From contig DATLNZ010000087.1 of the NCBI GenBank assembly GCA_035536535.1, forward strand, positions 1 through 47,469: a stretch of 47,469 bases of DNA, given 5' to 3'. Of this stretch, positions 36,979 through 44,144 are shown piece by piece. The DNA is from Actinomycetota bacterium (lineage in GTDB: Bacteria; Actinomycetota; JAICYB01). The notes below the pieces were generated by a model, which was not told the DNA's origin, did no database searches, and worked only from the letters and a program-made list of their open reading frames with translations. The stretch's first letter is position 1. Every line of letters starts with the position of its first letter. A program made the position numbers and the translations under genes.

Positions 36979-37275
36979 GTGGGAGGCGGCTTGGCCAACC
37001 GACTGGGAACGGTAGCGAGGGTTCTGCTGGCTGGGTGCGTATCGGCGTCCGCGCTTGTGGTTGGCGCGGCGGAATCGGTGTCGGCATGCACCTGCGACTC
37101 CACGTGCGTGCAGGTGTGGTATGGCACTCCGAGCGATAGAAATTATCTGGTTGACTCTTGCACCGACACGGGCCCTCAGCACGTGAACGAGACGGGTCAG
37201 TTGAGGATCACTGAGTTTCTTTACGTCGGCTATCACTGGGGGGTAGGCGGCCCTATCCCTTCAGGTTCGGGCTAG
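36979..37275 (+). CDS. Small secreted Cys-containing protein
   Basis: 98 residues from GTG 36979, or 94 from TTG 36991, which has GGGAGG four bases upstream. A signal peptide is clear (RVLLAGCVSASALVVGAAESVSA). The mature part begins CTCDSTCVQVWYG, with a fourth Cys later (LVDSCTD), and ends in GVGGPIPSGSG. No family recognised. It is convergent with the sigma-factor gene, one base apart. Confidence 0.55.
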   Translation: MGGGLANRLGTVARVLLAGCVSASALVVGAAESVSACTCDSTCVQVWYGTPSDRNYLVDSCTDTGPQHVNETGQLRITEFLYVGYHWGVGGPIPSGSG

Positions 37276-37276
37276 G

Positions 37277-38338
37277 TCACTCAAGCGCGTCTGACGCTCG
37301 GCATGCCGAACCCACCACACGGGACTGGGTGCATTTGACTTCAGTCCCTACCTCTAGCTCTGGCTGAACAGGACCGGGGACGCCAGTTGCGCCTACTTGC
37401 CGACGCAGGCGGATGAAGTGTCGGTCCCGCGACACATTCACGGAGGCAGTGACTACGGGCACATCAACTCCGCCGACCGTGGGTGGTCTGACGTCAAGAC
37501 CGAGGTCGACGACGTCCCCGTTCTTGGCGCCAGAAGCGGTGGAGGTCGCTGACCCTACAGAGGTCGGGTCAGTCGGGTTCCCTTCAACGCGACCCGCCAC
37601 AGCACCGTCCGCCGGCCGCCGGGTGCTGCCCGAGGCACCAGAGGAGCGCGCCGCAATGGTCACGACGGACAGAGCGATGAGCAACGTCGCAATGGATAGG
37701 GCCGGGGCAAGACCGGATTGGAACTGTGGCTGGGCCAGAAGGTTTGAAAGAAAGTGGCGGCCCCTCGCGACGCCGCGTCTTGCCCTCTCTCGCAGCGTCA
37801 CCCAGACGGCGGGACCGAGGACGGAAAGCCCTCTCTTGTCGGCAACGTCCAGGTACACCTGCCTGAACGAGCGTCTTGCCCGAAGCAGGATCGACTTCAC
37901 CGCTGGCAGGGTCAGGTCCTCGCGGGCCGCAATTTCCTCGTAGGTGAGCTGCTGGATGTATCGGAGCGTCAGAATCCGCCGGTGCCGCTGAGAAAGACGC
38001 GAAAAGACTTCCCACAGTGCGCGAGCGCGTTCGCCTTGCAGGAAGGACTCCTCCGCGCCCTCGCCTTGACCCACCGGAAGCTCGTGCAAATCGTGGGTTC
38101 CGCTGTTGATCCGAGGGCGGGAACTCGCTCGACGAAGGTGGTCAATGCAAGACCGTTTCGTTATCTGTGCCAGCCATGGCCAGGGCTCACGTGCCTGGTC
38201 GAAAGTGGACCAGCGGGCCAGGGCCTTGATCAGTACTTCCTGCGCGATGTCCTCAGCGGCGCTTGCGTCCTTCACCCACTTTGCTGCCATAGCCCGGACG
38301 CGGTGGATGTGCGTCCGGCAAAGGCTTTCGAAATCCAC
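37277..38338 (-). CDS. ECF-type sigma factor fused to a transmembrane and extracytoplasmic tail
   Basis: 353 residues from GTG 38338 (in-frame stop 33 bases upstream). Sigma region 2 is at ~1-72 (AAEDIAQEVLIKALARW, then WLAQITKRSCIDHLRRA). Region 4 is at ~105-165 (LSQRHRRILTLRYIQQLTYEEIA, with LPAVKSILLRARRSFR as the recognition helix). A single TM segment follows at ~211-231 (APALSIATLLIALSVVTIAA), then ~120 residues rich in Ser/Gly/Thr that would lie outside. No separate anti-sigma gene is adjacent, so the tail may itself sense signals or tether the sigma factor. Confidence 0.82.
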   Translation of the reverse strand: MDFESLCRTHIHRVRAMAAKWVKDASAAEDIAQEVLIKALARWSTFDQAREPWPWLAQITKRSCIDHLRRASSRPRINSGTHDLHELPVGQGEGAEESFLQGERARALWEVFSRLSQRHRRILTLRYIQQLTYEEIAAREDLTLPAVKSILLRARRSFRQVYLDVADKRGLSVLGPAVWVTLRERARRGVARGRHFLSNLLAQPQFQSGLAPALSIATLLIALSVVTIAARSSGASGSTRRPADGAVAGRVEGNPTDPTSVGSATSTASGAKNGDVVDLGLDVRPPTVGGVDVPVVTASVNVSRDRHFIRLRRQVGATGVPGPVQPELEVGTEVKCTQSRVVGSACRASDALE

Positions 38339-38887
38339 GTGTGGAAGAGCCGGGTCCTCGATGTGCGCCTACCCAGATTCAACTTCGCTGCTTGAGCGGT
38401 CGTGCTCTTCAAAATCTTGCAAGTGAAACTCCTGCTCTGTCCGAGTGCGGAGTCCGATGAGGCTGAGAACGACCATCTGAAGCCGATGGGACACATCGAC
38501 TCCGCAGGGGGGGGGGCATCAGCAAACTGCCTGTCCTAGTTCGGCAGCCCTGCGCGATTTCCTGCTTCTGTACCCTTTGCGGCCTGAAGCGCCAGGCGGT
38601 CGCATGTGTCCTAGCTGAATCAGACTGCCGGACGGACGAAGGAGATCTACATAGAGCACCGCGCGGAGCAGGGAAAACCTCCAGATCAAACCGCTTGCTG
38701 GCGGCGGTCGCGAAGCATCCGTGGAGCTGTGATGGCCGAGGGCGCAACCTCAGGCCCTTTTCTGTGTAATCCCCCGGGTACGGCGCTTGGTGAAAAGCAG
38801 CCCGGCGTCAGAGGTGTAGATCTCGGTCTCCCAGAGGACCTTCTGACTCGCCTGGTGTCGAAGACCGCGGTGATGATCAAGGATCTG
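38339..38887. other. Region without a supported gene
   Basis: No start-plus-family evidence in any frame. It contains a run of ten G (38507-38516) and the out-of-frame tail of the recombinase remnant. The promoter of the sigma-factor gene must lie at its left end, but no hexamer pair stands out. Confidence 0.4.
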
Positions 38888-39215
38888 TTCTGCGAGACGC
38901 TGATCAGGTTCACGCCAGCCTCCTCGAGGAGGTCGAGAAGGCTCCTGTCGACCACCATCCTCCGCGCAGCTCGCGACAACTCCCACACGAAGATCGCTCG
39001 TGTCTCGTCCAGGCGCCCGAGCATGGCCTCCCGCGCTGGCCGACGTACCGTCCTGCTGTGGGCCGAGACATCGCGGTCCTCGAACCACTCAACGATGCGG
39101 AAGCCCATAGTGGCGGCGGTCGATTCGATGGTGGCCCGCTGCTTGTCCGGCGAGATCGACGTCCCGGTCGGGTCGTTGGAGACCCGGAGGTAGCCGAAGG
39201 CCTCGGCTCGCTCAC
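38888..39215 (-). pseudogene. Serine recombinase N-terminal catalytic domain, frameshifted and truncated
   Basis: Reading the - strand from GTG 39215 (VSEPR), a one-base shift within the first few codons gives AFGYLRVSNDP, TSISPDKQRATIESTAATMGF, IVEWFEDRDVSA and LDETRAIFVWELSRAARR, then EEAGVNLISVSQN. These are the ordered motifs of the resolvase/invertase catalytic domain, including the nucleophile Ser in YLRVS. Homology then stops: no recombinase domain, zinc ribbon or coiled coil follows. The ancestral start overlapped the stop of the upstream membrane-protein gene (GTGA), so it was once the third gene of that operon. Confidence 0.75.
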
Positions 39216-39763
39216 GCCGGAGCTTCAGCCTTGTGCTGGTTGACCGTTGACCGGGTGATGATGAAGAGGCGATTTACGGAAGCGAGAATCAGGAGAAGCA
39301 GATGGGTTCCAAGGACCCCGACGATGCTCGTCGTCACCACCAGATCCCGCCCCCCCTGCGACTTCTCCGACTCAGTGTTCAGGACCAAGAGCGCGACTGT
39401 TAGTGCCAACGACACAAGTAGGGCCCAGCAGAGGCCGCTGTACAGCCGTCTGATCGCATGAAGCCGTCGGCGATGACGTTCGAGCTGCCAAGCCAGACCA
39501 ATGTCATCGGCGGGGGTCTCGTCTATAGCGGCTGACGCATCCTGTGACCACGTGTAGACCTGGAAGAGCATTCCGAACAGGGACGCTGTGAGAACGGTGC
39601 AGCCGGTGAGAAGCGAGCCGAGGTTGTCGGCCTCAAGCCGCAGGCGGTAGATCGCGAAACCAATCACGACGGGGACGACGATGTACGTGAACCACTTGGA
39701 TCGACCGTCTTCGACCCACCAGTTGCGCGCAACCGGAGCAACGTTCAGAGACCCGTTCGCCAT
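39212..39763 (-). CDS. Four-helix membrane protein, RexB-like partner
   Basis: 183 residues with four transmembrane helices: ~24-41 (WFTYIVVPVVIGFAIYRL), 48-70, 108-129 and 143-167, joined by a soluble loop (71-107) with Arg/His-rich LERHRRRLHAIRR. It follows the 318-residue soluble protein gene after 2 bases and is surely co-translated. The layout, soluble protein then small four-TM protein, is that of lambda RexA-RexB, where RexB is a membrane channel triggered by RexA on phage infection. No sequence identity to RexB is claimed. Kiwa (KwaA/KwaB) is another soluble plus four-TM pair to consider. Confidence 0.7.
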   Translation of the reverse strand: MANGSLNVAPVARNWWVEDGRSKWFTYIVVPVVIGFAIYRLRLEADNLGSLLTGCTVLTASLFGMLFQVYTWSQDASAAIDETPADDIGLAWQLERHRRRLHAIRRLYSGLCWALLVSLALTVALLVLNTESEKSQGGRDLVVTTSIVGVLGTHLLLLILASVNRLFIITRSTVNQHKAEAPA

Positions 39764-39765
39764 GA

Positions 39766-40722
39766 CTACCGGCCTCCCGCTATGCCGATCGGCCCACCAA
39801 TATCTCGCGCGAGACCGACAGCGCGCTCAGCCATCGCCTCGATCTGCGGATACCCCTCCTCGTCGGTGGGCACCCCCTCCACTGCGTGACCGACCGGGGG
39901 GAAGCGGGGAGAGGCTAGGTTCACGCTCCTCGTCTTGCCCCTGATCTCCACCGTGAGCTTGAAAGTGTCGTAGTCGTCGAGATGCCCGAGTTCGCTGGCG
40001 TCACCAAGCAGTAACTCGATGGCGGCACCGCGGTCCCGTCGGCGGAAGATGTTTGCGACGGCCTCGGCGGTCGGCCGTTTGACAACCTCGATCTTGGTCT
40101 GAACGGTGCCGACCCGTCTGCGACTCGACGCGACGTCCAGTTCAAGGCTCTCGTCCTCTTCCCGAAGAACCCGAGTAAGGGTCGCTCCATGGATGGCCCC
40201 GCCGTGCTTTCGGTACTGATCCCAGACCGCTTCCTCAAAGTAGTAGCTGAAGTTGACCGTCAGGTCAGCGTGGTGTTGCTTCAGGCGTTTCACCAGGTGC
40301 TCTTTCCAGAAGGCATCCACGATGCCAAACCTTGCCCGCCGCTCAGTGAGCAAAAGCGCCGTCGTGTTTCCGGCCGGGACGGCCATCCAGAAGAAGAGTG
40401 GCCGGCCTTCATGGTCCTCGTCGCGGATCTTGATGGTCGATCCGGTGCTCGCCTGTTCGACATCGTGCCTGATTGCGGGCCTGGTCACCCTGATACGGCC
40501 ATACCGCGTGTGAATACCCTGGGCGTGGACCTGCTCAACTGTTAAGCGTCTAGACGGATGCTCGGGGGATGGCGTCCAGACCCACGTGGCGCTATTGACG
40601 ACGGCAGTGTCGAAGGCGGCCAGAACATCTGCCCCGTCTAGCGTTCCGTCGAGCGGGACGGACTCCCCAGGCTCTCCACGGCGGTGCGCCGTGAGCGTGT
40701 AGGGATACAGAGTGCTGGTCAC
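39766..40722 (-). CDS. Soluble protein of a two-gene membrane-effector module (RexA-like layout)
   Basis: 318 residues from GTG 40722, no TM segment or signal peptide. An N-terminal beta-rich part (RYGRIRVTRPAIRHDV, then PLFFWMAVPAGNTTALLLTE) is followed by a helical middle (AFWKEHLVKRLKQHHADL). A C-terminal part follows with RRVGTVQTKIEVVKRPTAEA and DYDTFKLTVEIRGKTRSVNL. The succession (short beta domain, a PLFFWMAV-type strand like FPSFLFVEG of RexA, later substrate-facing domain) recalls RexA, but this is judged by eye only. It leads the operon with the four-TM protein and likely senses an infection signal. Function unproven. Confidence 0.65.
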   Translation of the reverse strand: MTSTLYPYTLTAHRRGEPGESVPLDGTLDGADVLAAFDTAVVNSATWVWTPSPEHPSRRLTVEQVHAQGIHTRYGRIRVTRPAIRHDVEQASTGSTIKIRDEDHEGRPLFFWMAVPAGNTTALLLTERRARFGIVDAFWKEHLVKRLKQHHADLTVNFSYYFEEAVWDQYRKHGGAIHGATLTRVLREEDESLELDVASSRRRVGTVQTKIEVVKRPTAEAVANIFRRRDRGAAIELLLGDASELGHLDDYDTFKLTVEIRGKTRSVNLASPRFPPVGHAVEGVPTDEEGYPQIEAMAERAVGLARDIGGPIGIAGGR

Positions 40723-40754
40723 GACTGCCTAGACCCTCGCCGCTCCACGACCCG

Positions 40755-41372
40755 CTACGAGCGCCGCGACACGAGCCATGGAGGCTTCGGCCTCGCCCTG
40801 CGCTTCATCGACCCCGACAGGAGCAGGAGCGCCCAACCGGCCTCAAGCGTCGCGATTCCTGACATGCCCAACAGGAGCGTGTTCACCCCCGACTTCGGGA
40901 GGTTGTCGTTCGTGTTTGCCTGGGCGGCCGGCCGCGGGGTTGCGGCTGCTGCGGGTTGGGGCGTAGCAGCCGCTGCTGCGGTACAGAGATTCGTGGCATA
41001 GAACGCAGCGTTGTCGCGGCAGTTAGCCTCTGAGGGTGGGCCCGACAACTGAGGCGCGGCGTCCGATCCCCCGGCAGGGTCGTTCGAGAACCGGCACGGG
41101 TTTCCTGAGTCCCCACATCTGTAACTGGGTGGCCGCTTGTCCGAGGGGCAGGAGTGGGCTCCATGACAGCCGCTCTGGTGTGCCCCAGCCGCGGTCTGGG
41201 TTGCCAGCACGGCCGCCGACACTCCCACCAACAGGAGCATGAAGGCGAGCACAGTCGGCAGCAGGCAGCCCATTGCCGACTTCCTGCCGCCCATCCCAAC
41301 CGACACGCGCGGTCCTCTCTTCGACACCGAGAAGCTGAGCGGACCCTTGCGCTTGCGATAGCTGAACCCCAT
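40755..41372 (-). CDS. DUF4236-like N terminus plus LPKSG wall-sorting signal, surface protein
   Basis: 205 residues from ATG 41372, fixed by an excellent Shine-Dalgarno (AAAGGAGG). The N terminus MGFSYRKRKGPLSFSVSKRG resembles DUF4236, a short beta domain. A TM helix is at ~36-58, then Cys-rich GCHGAHSCPSDKRP and YRCGDSG, then NCRDNAAFY. An Ala/Pro linker leads to LPKSG (158-162), a hydrophobic stretch (165-187) and KRRARPK. This is the layout of an LPxTG-type sortase signal with Ser for Thr. The internal helix makes topology odd: the protein may be anchored twice. Shares an operon with the next gene upstream. Confidence 0.65.
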   Translation of the reverse strand: MGFSYRKRKGPLSFSVSKRGPRVSVGMGGRKSAMGCLLPTVLAFMLLLVGVSAAVLATQTAAGAHQSGCHGAHSCPSDKRPPSYRCGDSGNPCRFSNDPAGGSDAAPQLSGPPSEANCRDNAAFYATNLCTAAAAATPQPAAAATPRPAAQANTNDNLPKSGVNTLLLGMSGIATLEAGWALLLLSGSMKRRARPKPPWLVSRRS

Positions 41373-41383
41373 CCCTTCCTCCT

Positions 41384-41824
41384 TTAACGGGTGCTCTCGC
41401 ACCCAACTCCATCCTTGTTCTCGTCGAACCCGTGGGGATCTGGCTGTCTGACCGTGAATCTCCAGTGGGGGACGTCCTTGCAGTCGAGGTCCGGCGGCGG
41501 GGGCTTGATGCAGACGTCCGGATAGGAGGGGTCGCATCCTGACCTGCCAGCAGCGGCAGGAGCCGCTGTGACTTGTCGGGGTGCGGCAGTAAGACGAGGC
41601 GGCACGAACGGTGCGATGGTGGCTCTGACGGTGGGGCTTGCCGTGGGAGCGACAGTAGGCGTAGGCGACGGAGTCAGAGTGGGGGCGGCTGTCTCGGTGG
41701 GAAGTGCCTTGCCAACTGGGTCGCCCTCGTCGCCCGTGGCTGCGCCGATGATCCACAGCAAGAGAAACAGGCCTCCTCCCGTGAGCCACTTCTGGCCTCT
41801 AGACAGCGACCTCCACCGCTCCAT
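41384..41824 (-). CDS. Membrane-anchored protein with excalibur-like C-terminal domain
   Basis: 146 residues. A short basic N terminus is followed by a TM helix at ~12-28 (KWLTGGGLFLLLWIIGAA), then a Thr/Pro/Ala-rich spacer at ~40-92. The C-terminal domain has four Cys (97, 105, 115, 142): GCDPSYPDVC, DLDCKD, and DENKDGVGCES, the last an Asp/Asn-rich loop like the excalibur calcium-binding motif (DxDxDGxxCE). Shine-Dalgarno GAAGGAGAAG. It is 11 bases from the DUF4236-like gene, so both form a cell-surface operon. Confidence 0.7.
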   Translation of the reverse strand: MERWRSLSRGQKWLTGGGLFLLLWIIGAATGDEGDPVGKALPTETAAPTLTPSPTPTVAPTASPTVRATIAPFVPPRLTAAPRQVTAAPAAAGRSGCDPSYPDVCIKPPPPDLDCKDVPHWRFTVRQPDPHGFDENKDGVGCESTR

Positions 41825-41953
41825 CAGCCGATCTTCTCCTTCCCGCGTCGGGGCTCCCGGTGCGCGGACGCGCGAGAACGGAGCCCTTCACAAGGGGCTG
41901 CAATAGGCATACGCAACAGAAGCTCAAGAGTTGCGGCGGAAAGGAGGTTGCCA

Positions 41954-42380
41954 TCACCCGGTCTTCCCTCCTGCGCTCCGTCCACGACGCTCCCGGACGA
42001 CAGCGAGTTCGCGCAGATCGCCTATGTAGTCGAGGATCTTCTGTTTGTCCTCTGGGCTCAGTGATGGGTCGGCCGTAACGCCGAGCTCCGCACTTGCTGG
42101 GATGTCCGGGCGGCGCATTGGCGGCGTCATCTATGCGGGGGAGATACCAGGGGCCGGCGGTGTCGAGTTCCGCAGTCACGGCTGCGGGGATGAGGATCCC
42201 GACCCAGTTATCGGCGTCGATGGTGATTCGACCGTCGGTCGTGGAGGCCGACAGTAGGGGCGGATCTGCGTCCACCTCGCTGCGAAACTGCATCCGGGCC
42301 GCCGTCAGCATGTGGGGCTGCCGGTCGCGTCGAGCCACCGGAAGCCTCGCTCGAAGGGGCGTGCCTGTCGATCCGGATCT
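41954..42380 (-). pseudogene. Frame-disrupted phage-like structural protein remnant
   Basis: Three consecutive - strand segments read as one protein only if frame changes are allowed: RPFERGFRWLDATGSPT (stop at 42307-42305), then in another frame LTAARMQFRSEVDADPPLLSA and TTDGRITIDADNWVGILIP, then RPDIPASAELGVTADPSLS. The order (FRWLDADG..., ATARMQxR..., PLLxLxTxDGxIxI...) is that of a small beta-sandwich protein common in phage structural clusters. The last segment by itself is an ORF of 54 codons from ATG 42118 (LSPEDKQKILDYIGDLREL helix), which could be a real small protein instead. Confidence 0.45.
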
Positions 42381-42506
42381 GGTGCTCGACGGCCATCGCG
42401 TCACCGTGGCCGGACGGTCCTACAGAACCCCTGGTCTAGCGGTGGGGGTGCGCTTGCGTGGCAGCCCTCTTCGAGGCCGCCCTTGCGCGTGCACTTTGCG
42501 CGCCGG

Positions 42507-42806
42507 CTACTTCGCCGTCGGCGCCTGTCCGGACGATGGTCCATCCGACTCGCCCGTTTCGAGACCAGTTGTCTCATGAGTCGGTTGCCAAGTGTCCGAT
42601 GGGACCGGGACCCCTAGCGCCTGGAGGCGACGATCCCATTCATCGAGTCCGGCCGTGACACTGGCTAGCCGCTTGAAGGCTTGGGAGATGCGTTGAGTCG
42701 GAAACCGCATTACGCGGGCGAATGAGGACGCATGCGCCATTGAACCGGTCAGCTCATTGAGACCCGCCATGCCTTCGCGCGCTGCTGTGGCCAGACCTCC
42801 TGTCAT
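42507..42806 (-). CDS. Small helical hypothetical protein
   Basis: 99 residues from ATG 42806. The composition is protein-like: an amphipathic helical core (TAAREGMAGLNELTGSMA, then RISQAFKRLASVTAGLDEW) and a polar Ser/Thr/Gly-rich tail. It resembles small phage or mobile-element accessory proteins in size only. The Shine-Dalgarno is weak. It lies upstream of the disrupted phage-like gene on the same strand, so the two may once have been one operon. Confidence 0.4.
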   Translation of the reverse strand: MTGGLATAAREGMAGLNELTGSMAHASSFARVMRFPTQRISQAFKRLASVTAGLDEWDRRLQALGVPVPSDTWQPTHETTGLETGESDGPSSGQAPTAK

Positions 42807-42995
42807 TGGCCTCGGGCGGTTAAAGGCCGGTCGGGGGGTGCGGGGGTCCCCTTCAGCCCCTTGTGGCCATCGGCCGAGCGCCCGGGGACCCGAAGGCGCA
42901 GGAGGTACACGGGCGAGAAGGCAGCGAGACCTTTCGCGCGTGACTGCGTAATCCTCACGGTAGCCATCATGGGGTCGAGACGCTGGGAGGCGAAC

Positions 42996-43289
42996 TTGAA
43001 ACATGTTTCTCGTTGCATGCTGGTCTGTTGCGCCGTTGGGGTCCTGTGGGGCGGGACGGCGCAGCCTGCAGTGGCAACCACAGGGGAGATATCGAAGGTA
43101 TGCAGGGAGGCGCTCGATCCTCCTTGCACTCCGCCTGTAGACATTGCCGTAAGCGTTACAGGTAGTTGCGTGATGGACTTCACTCGGGTGGGGACGGGAG
43201 TATGTGTGGATAGCGCTGGCACTAGCTGGTGGTGCGCGCACATTAACTCCTCGTCCAGCGGCTCCGGGTGCGTAGGACCAGGCCGATAA
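42996..43289 (+). CDS. Small secreted Cys-rich protein
   Basis: 97 residues from TTG 42996, supported by GGGAGG five bases upstream; ATG 42969 is an alternative. The signal peptide is KHVSRCMLVCCAVGVLWGGTAQPAVA. The mature part contains six Cys (KVCREALDPPCTPP, GSCVMD, GVCVDS, WWCAHI, GCVGPG), suggesting three disulfides. Its 3' end overlaps the Shine-Dalgarno of the Clp N-domain gene, so the two are likely co-expressed. Function unknown. Confidence 0.5.
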   Translation: MKHVSRCMLVCCAVGVLWGGTAQPAVATTGEISKVCREALDPPCTPPVDIAVSVTGSCVMDFTRVGTGVCVDSAGTSWWCAHINSSSSGSGCVGPGR

Positions 43290-43306
43290 GGGAGGAGCTA
43301 GAACAA

Positions 43307-43756
43307 GTGTTTGAGCGACTGGACCAAGATGGCCGTCTGGTGATGGCCGCTGCCGGAGCGCATGCTAAGAGCCTCGGCAGCGGCCATATCAGGCCTGTGC
43401 ATCTGTTATTGGCGCTTGTGGACCCTCCAGGAGACGTTCCGATCGGGGAGGCCTATCGAGCAGCAAGTGCACTTCTGCAGGATCAGGGACTCAGCATCGA
43501 AGAGATGGTTCGTCAAGGTGGCGGGCATTCCTTAGTTATCGATGAGGACGGACGCGTGCAGGCAGGGGATCCTGGCCTGCAACCCCAGTGGGATGAGCGG
43601 GCCATCGCAGCGCTTGCACCGCTAACCAACTCAACAGGTCCTTTGGGGTTCCCAGTGGTCGCTACTACAATCCTCCGGGCGGAGGCTGTGCGCCAAGCCG
43701 CCAGAGGCACTGACCTGGAGGCCGTCGCACAGCGCATAGAGTCTGAAGCTGGTTAA
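43307..43756 (+). CDS. Stand-alone Clp N-terminal (ClpN) repeat protein
   Basis: 149 residues. Start GTG 43307 gives MFERLDQDGRLVMAAAGAHA, closely matching the ClpC/ClpB N-domain start (MFERFTDRARRVV...A), and has GGGAGGAG upstream. HIRPVHLLLALVD corresponds to the YIGTEHLLLGL motif of the first repeat; a second half (FPVVATTILRAEAVRQAARG) is more divergent. There is no AAA+ domain. Such isolated N domains act as ClpS-like or Clp adaptors or sequesters in other systems; the target here is unknown. Confidence 0.75.
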   Translation: MFERLDQDGRLVMAAAGAHAKSLGSGHIRPVHLLLALVDPPGDVPIGEAYRAASALLQDQGLSIEEMVRQGGGHSLVIDEDGRVQAGDPGLQPQWDERAIAALAPLTNSTGPLGFPVVATTILRAEAVRQAARGTDLEAVAQRIESEAG

Positions 43757-44144
43757 ACACGCTCGCGAGACCTGCCTAGCTCCACGGTCTCTTGCCCCCG
43801 TGAACCCAGAGGCCGGTTATCGGGGGCCTGCGAGGGGCTGAGCGACCCTGCCGAGACATACCACGTGCGAAGTCTCAGACGAAGACACCCGGCCCCCCGC
43901 GCATGCACTCGTCCCAGCCGCGCGGTCTGAGCGACTGGCCATGCCTGACGGCTGACCTGCTCGTCAGTCGGCGCTCGCGCCGACGATGCGTGTCTTCGCG
44001 ACTCGCTTGATAGCGAACATTCGGTTGGGCGCTGTGCGAAAAGTGGGTTGGAGAGCCTTCCCCCTCAAAACCAAGGCCGAGGGTGCACCTATCGCGCTGA
44101 GCACGCCGAGACTTCGTCACTAGTAGAGCCGATACTTCCGAGGA
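43757..44144. other. Intergenic region upstream of the SPARSA operon
   Basis: 388 bases without a supported gene. It holds a 7-bp stem with a 4-base loop (GTCGGCG-CTCG-CGCCGAC, 43967-43984). A TTGATAGCGAACAT patch near 44007 and GATACT at 44131-44136 could belong to the operon promoter, but the spacing does not give a clear -35/-10 pair. The GC is below the core average. Confidence 0.4.

Noticed and set aside
38910-39215. 101-codon - strand frame from GTG 39215 as an intact gene.
   Set aside because: Its translation is Arg/Ser-rich noise; the recombinase motifs are in the shifted frame, so it is only the broken start of that gene.
40684-41001. + strand 105-codon frame opposite the LPKSG gene.
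   Set aside because: The - strand protein has a strong Shine-Dalgarno and clear domains; the + frame has neither.
42803-43243. - strand frame opposite the small secreted Cys-rich gene.
   Set aside because: The + strand frame has a signal peptide and a good Shine-Dalgarno; the - frame lacks both.
43875-44120. - strand 81-codon frame upstream of the SPARSA operon.
   Set aside because: Arg/Ser-rich composition, no start signal, no recognisable motif; treated as intergenic.
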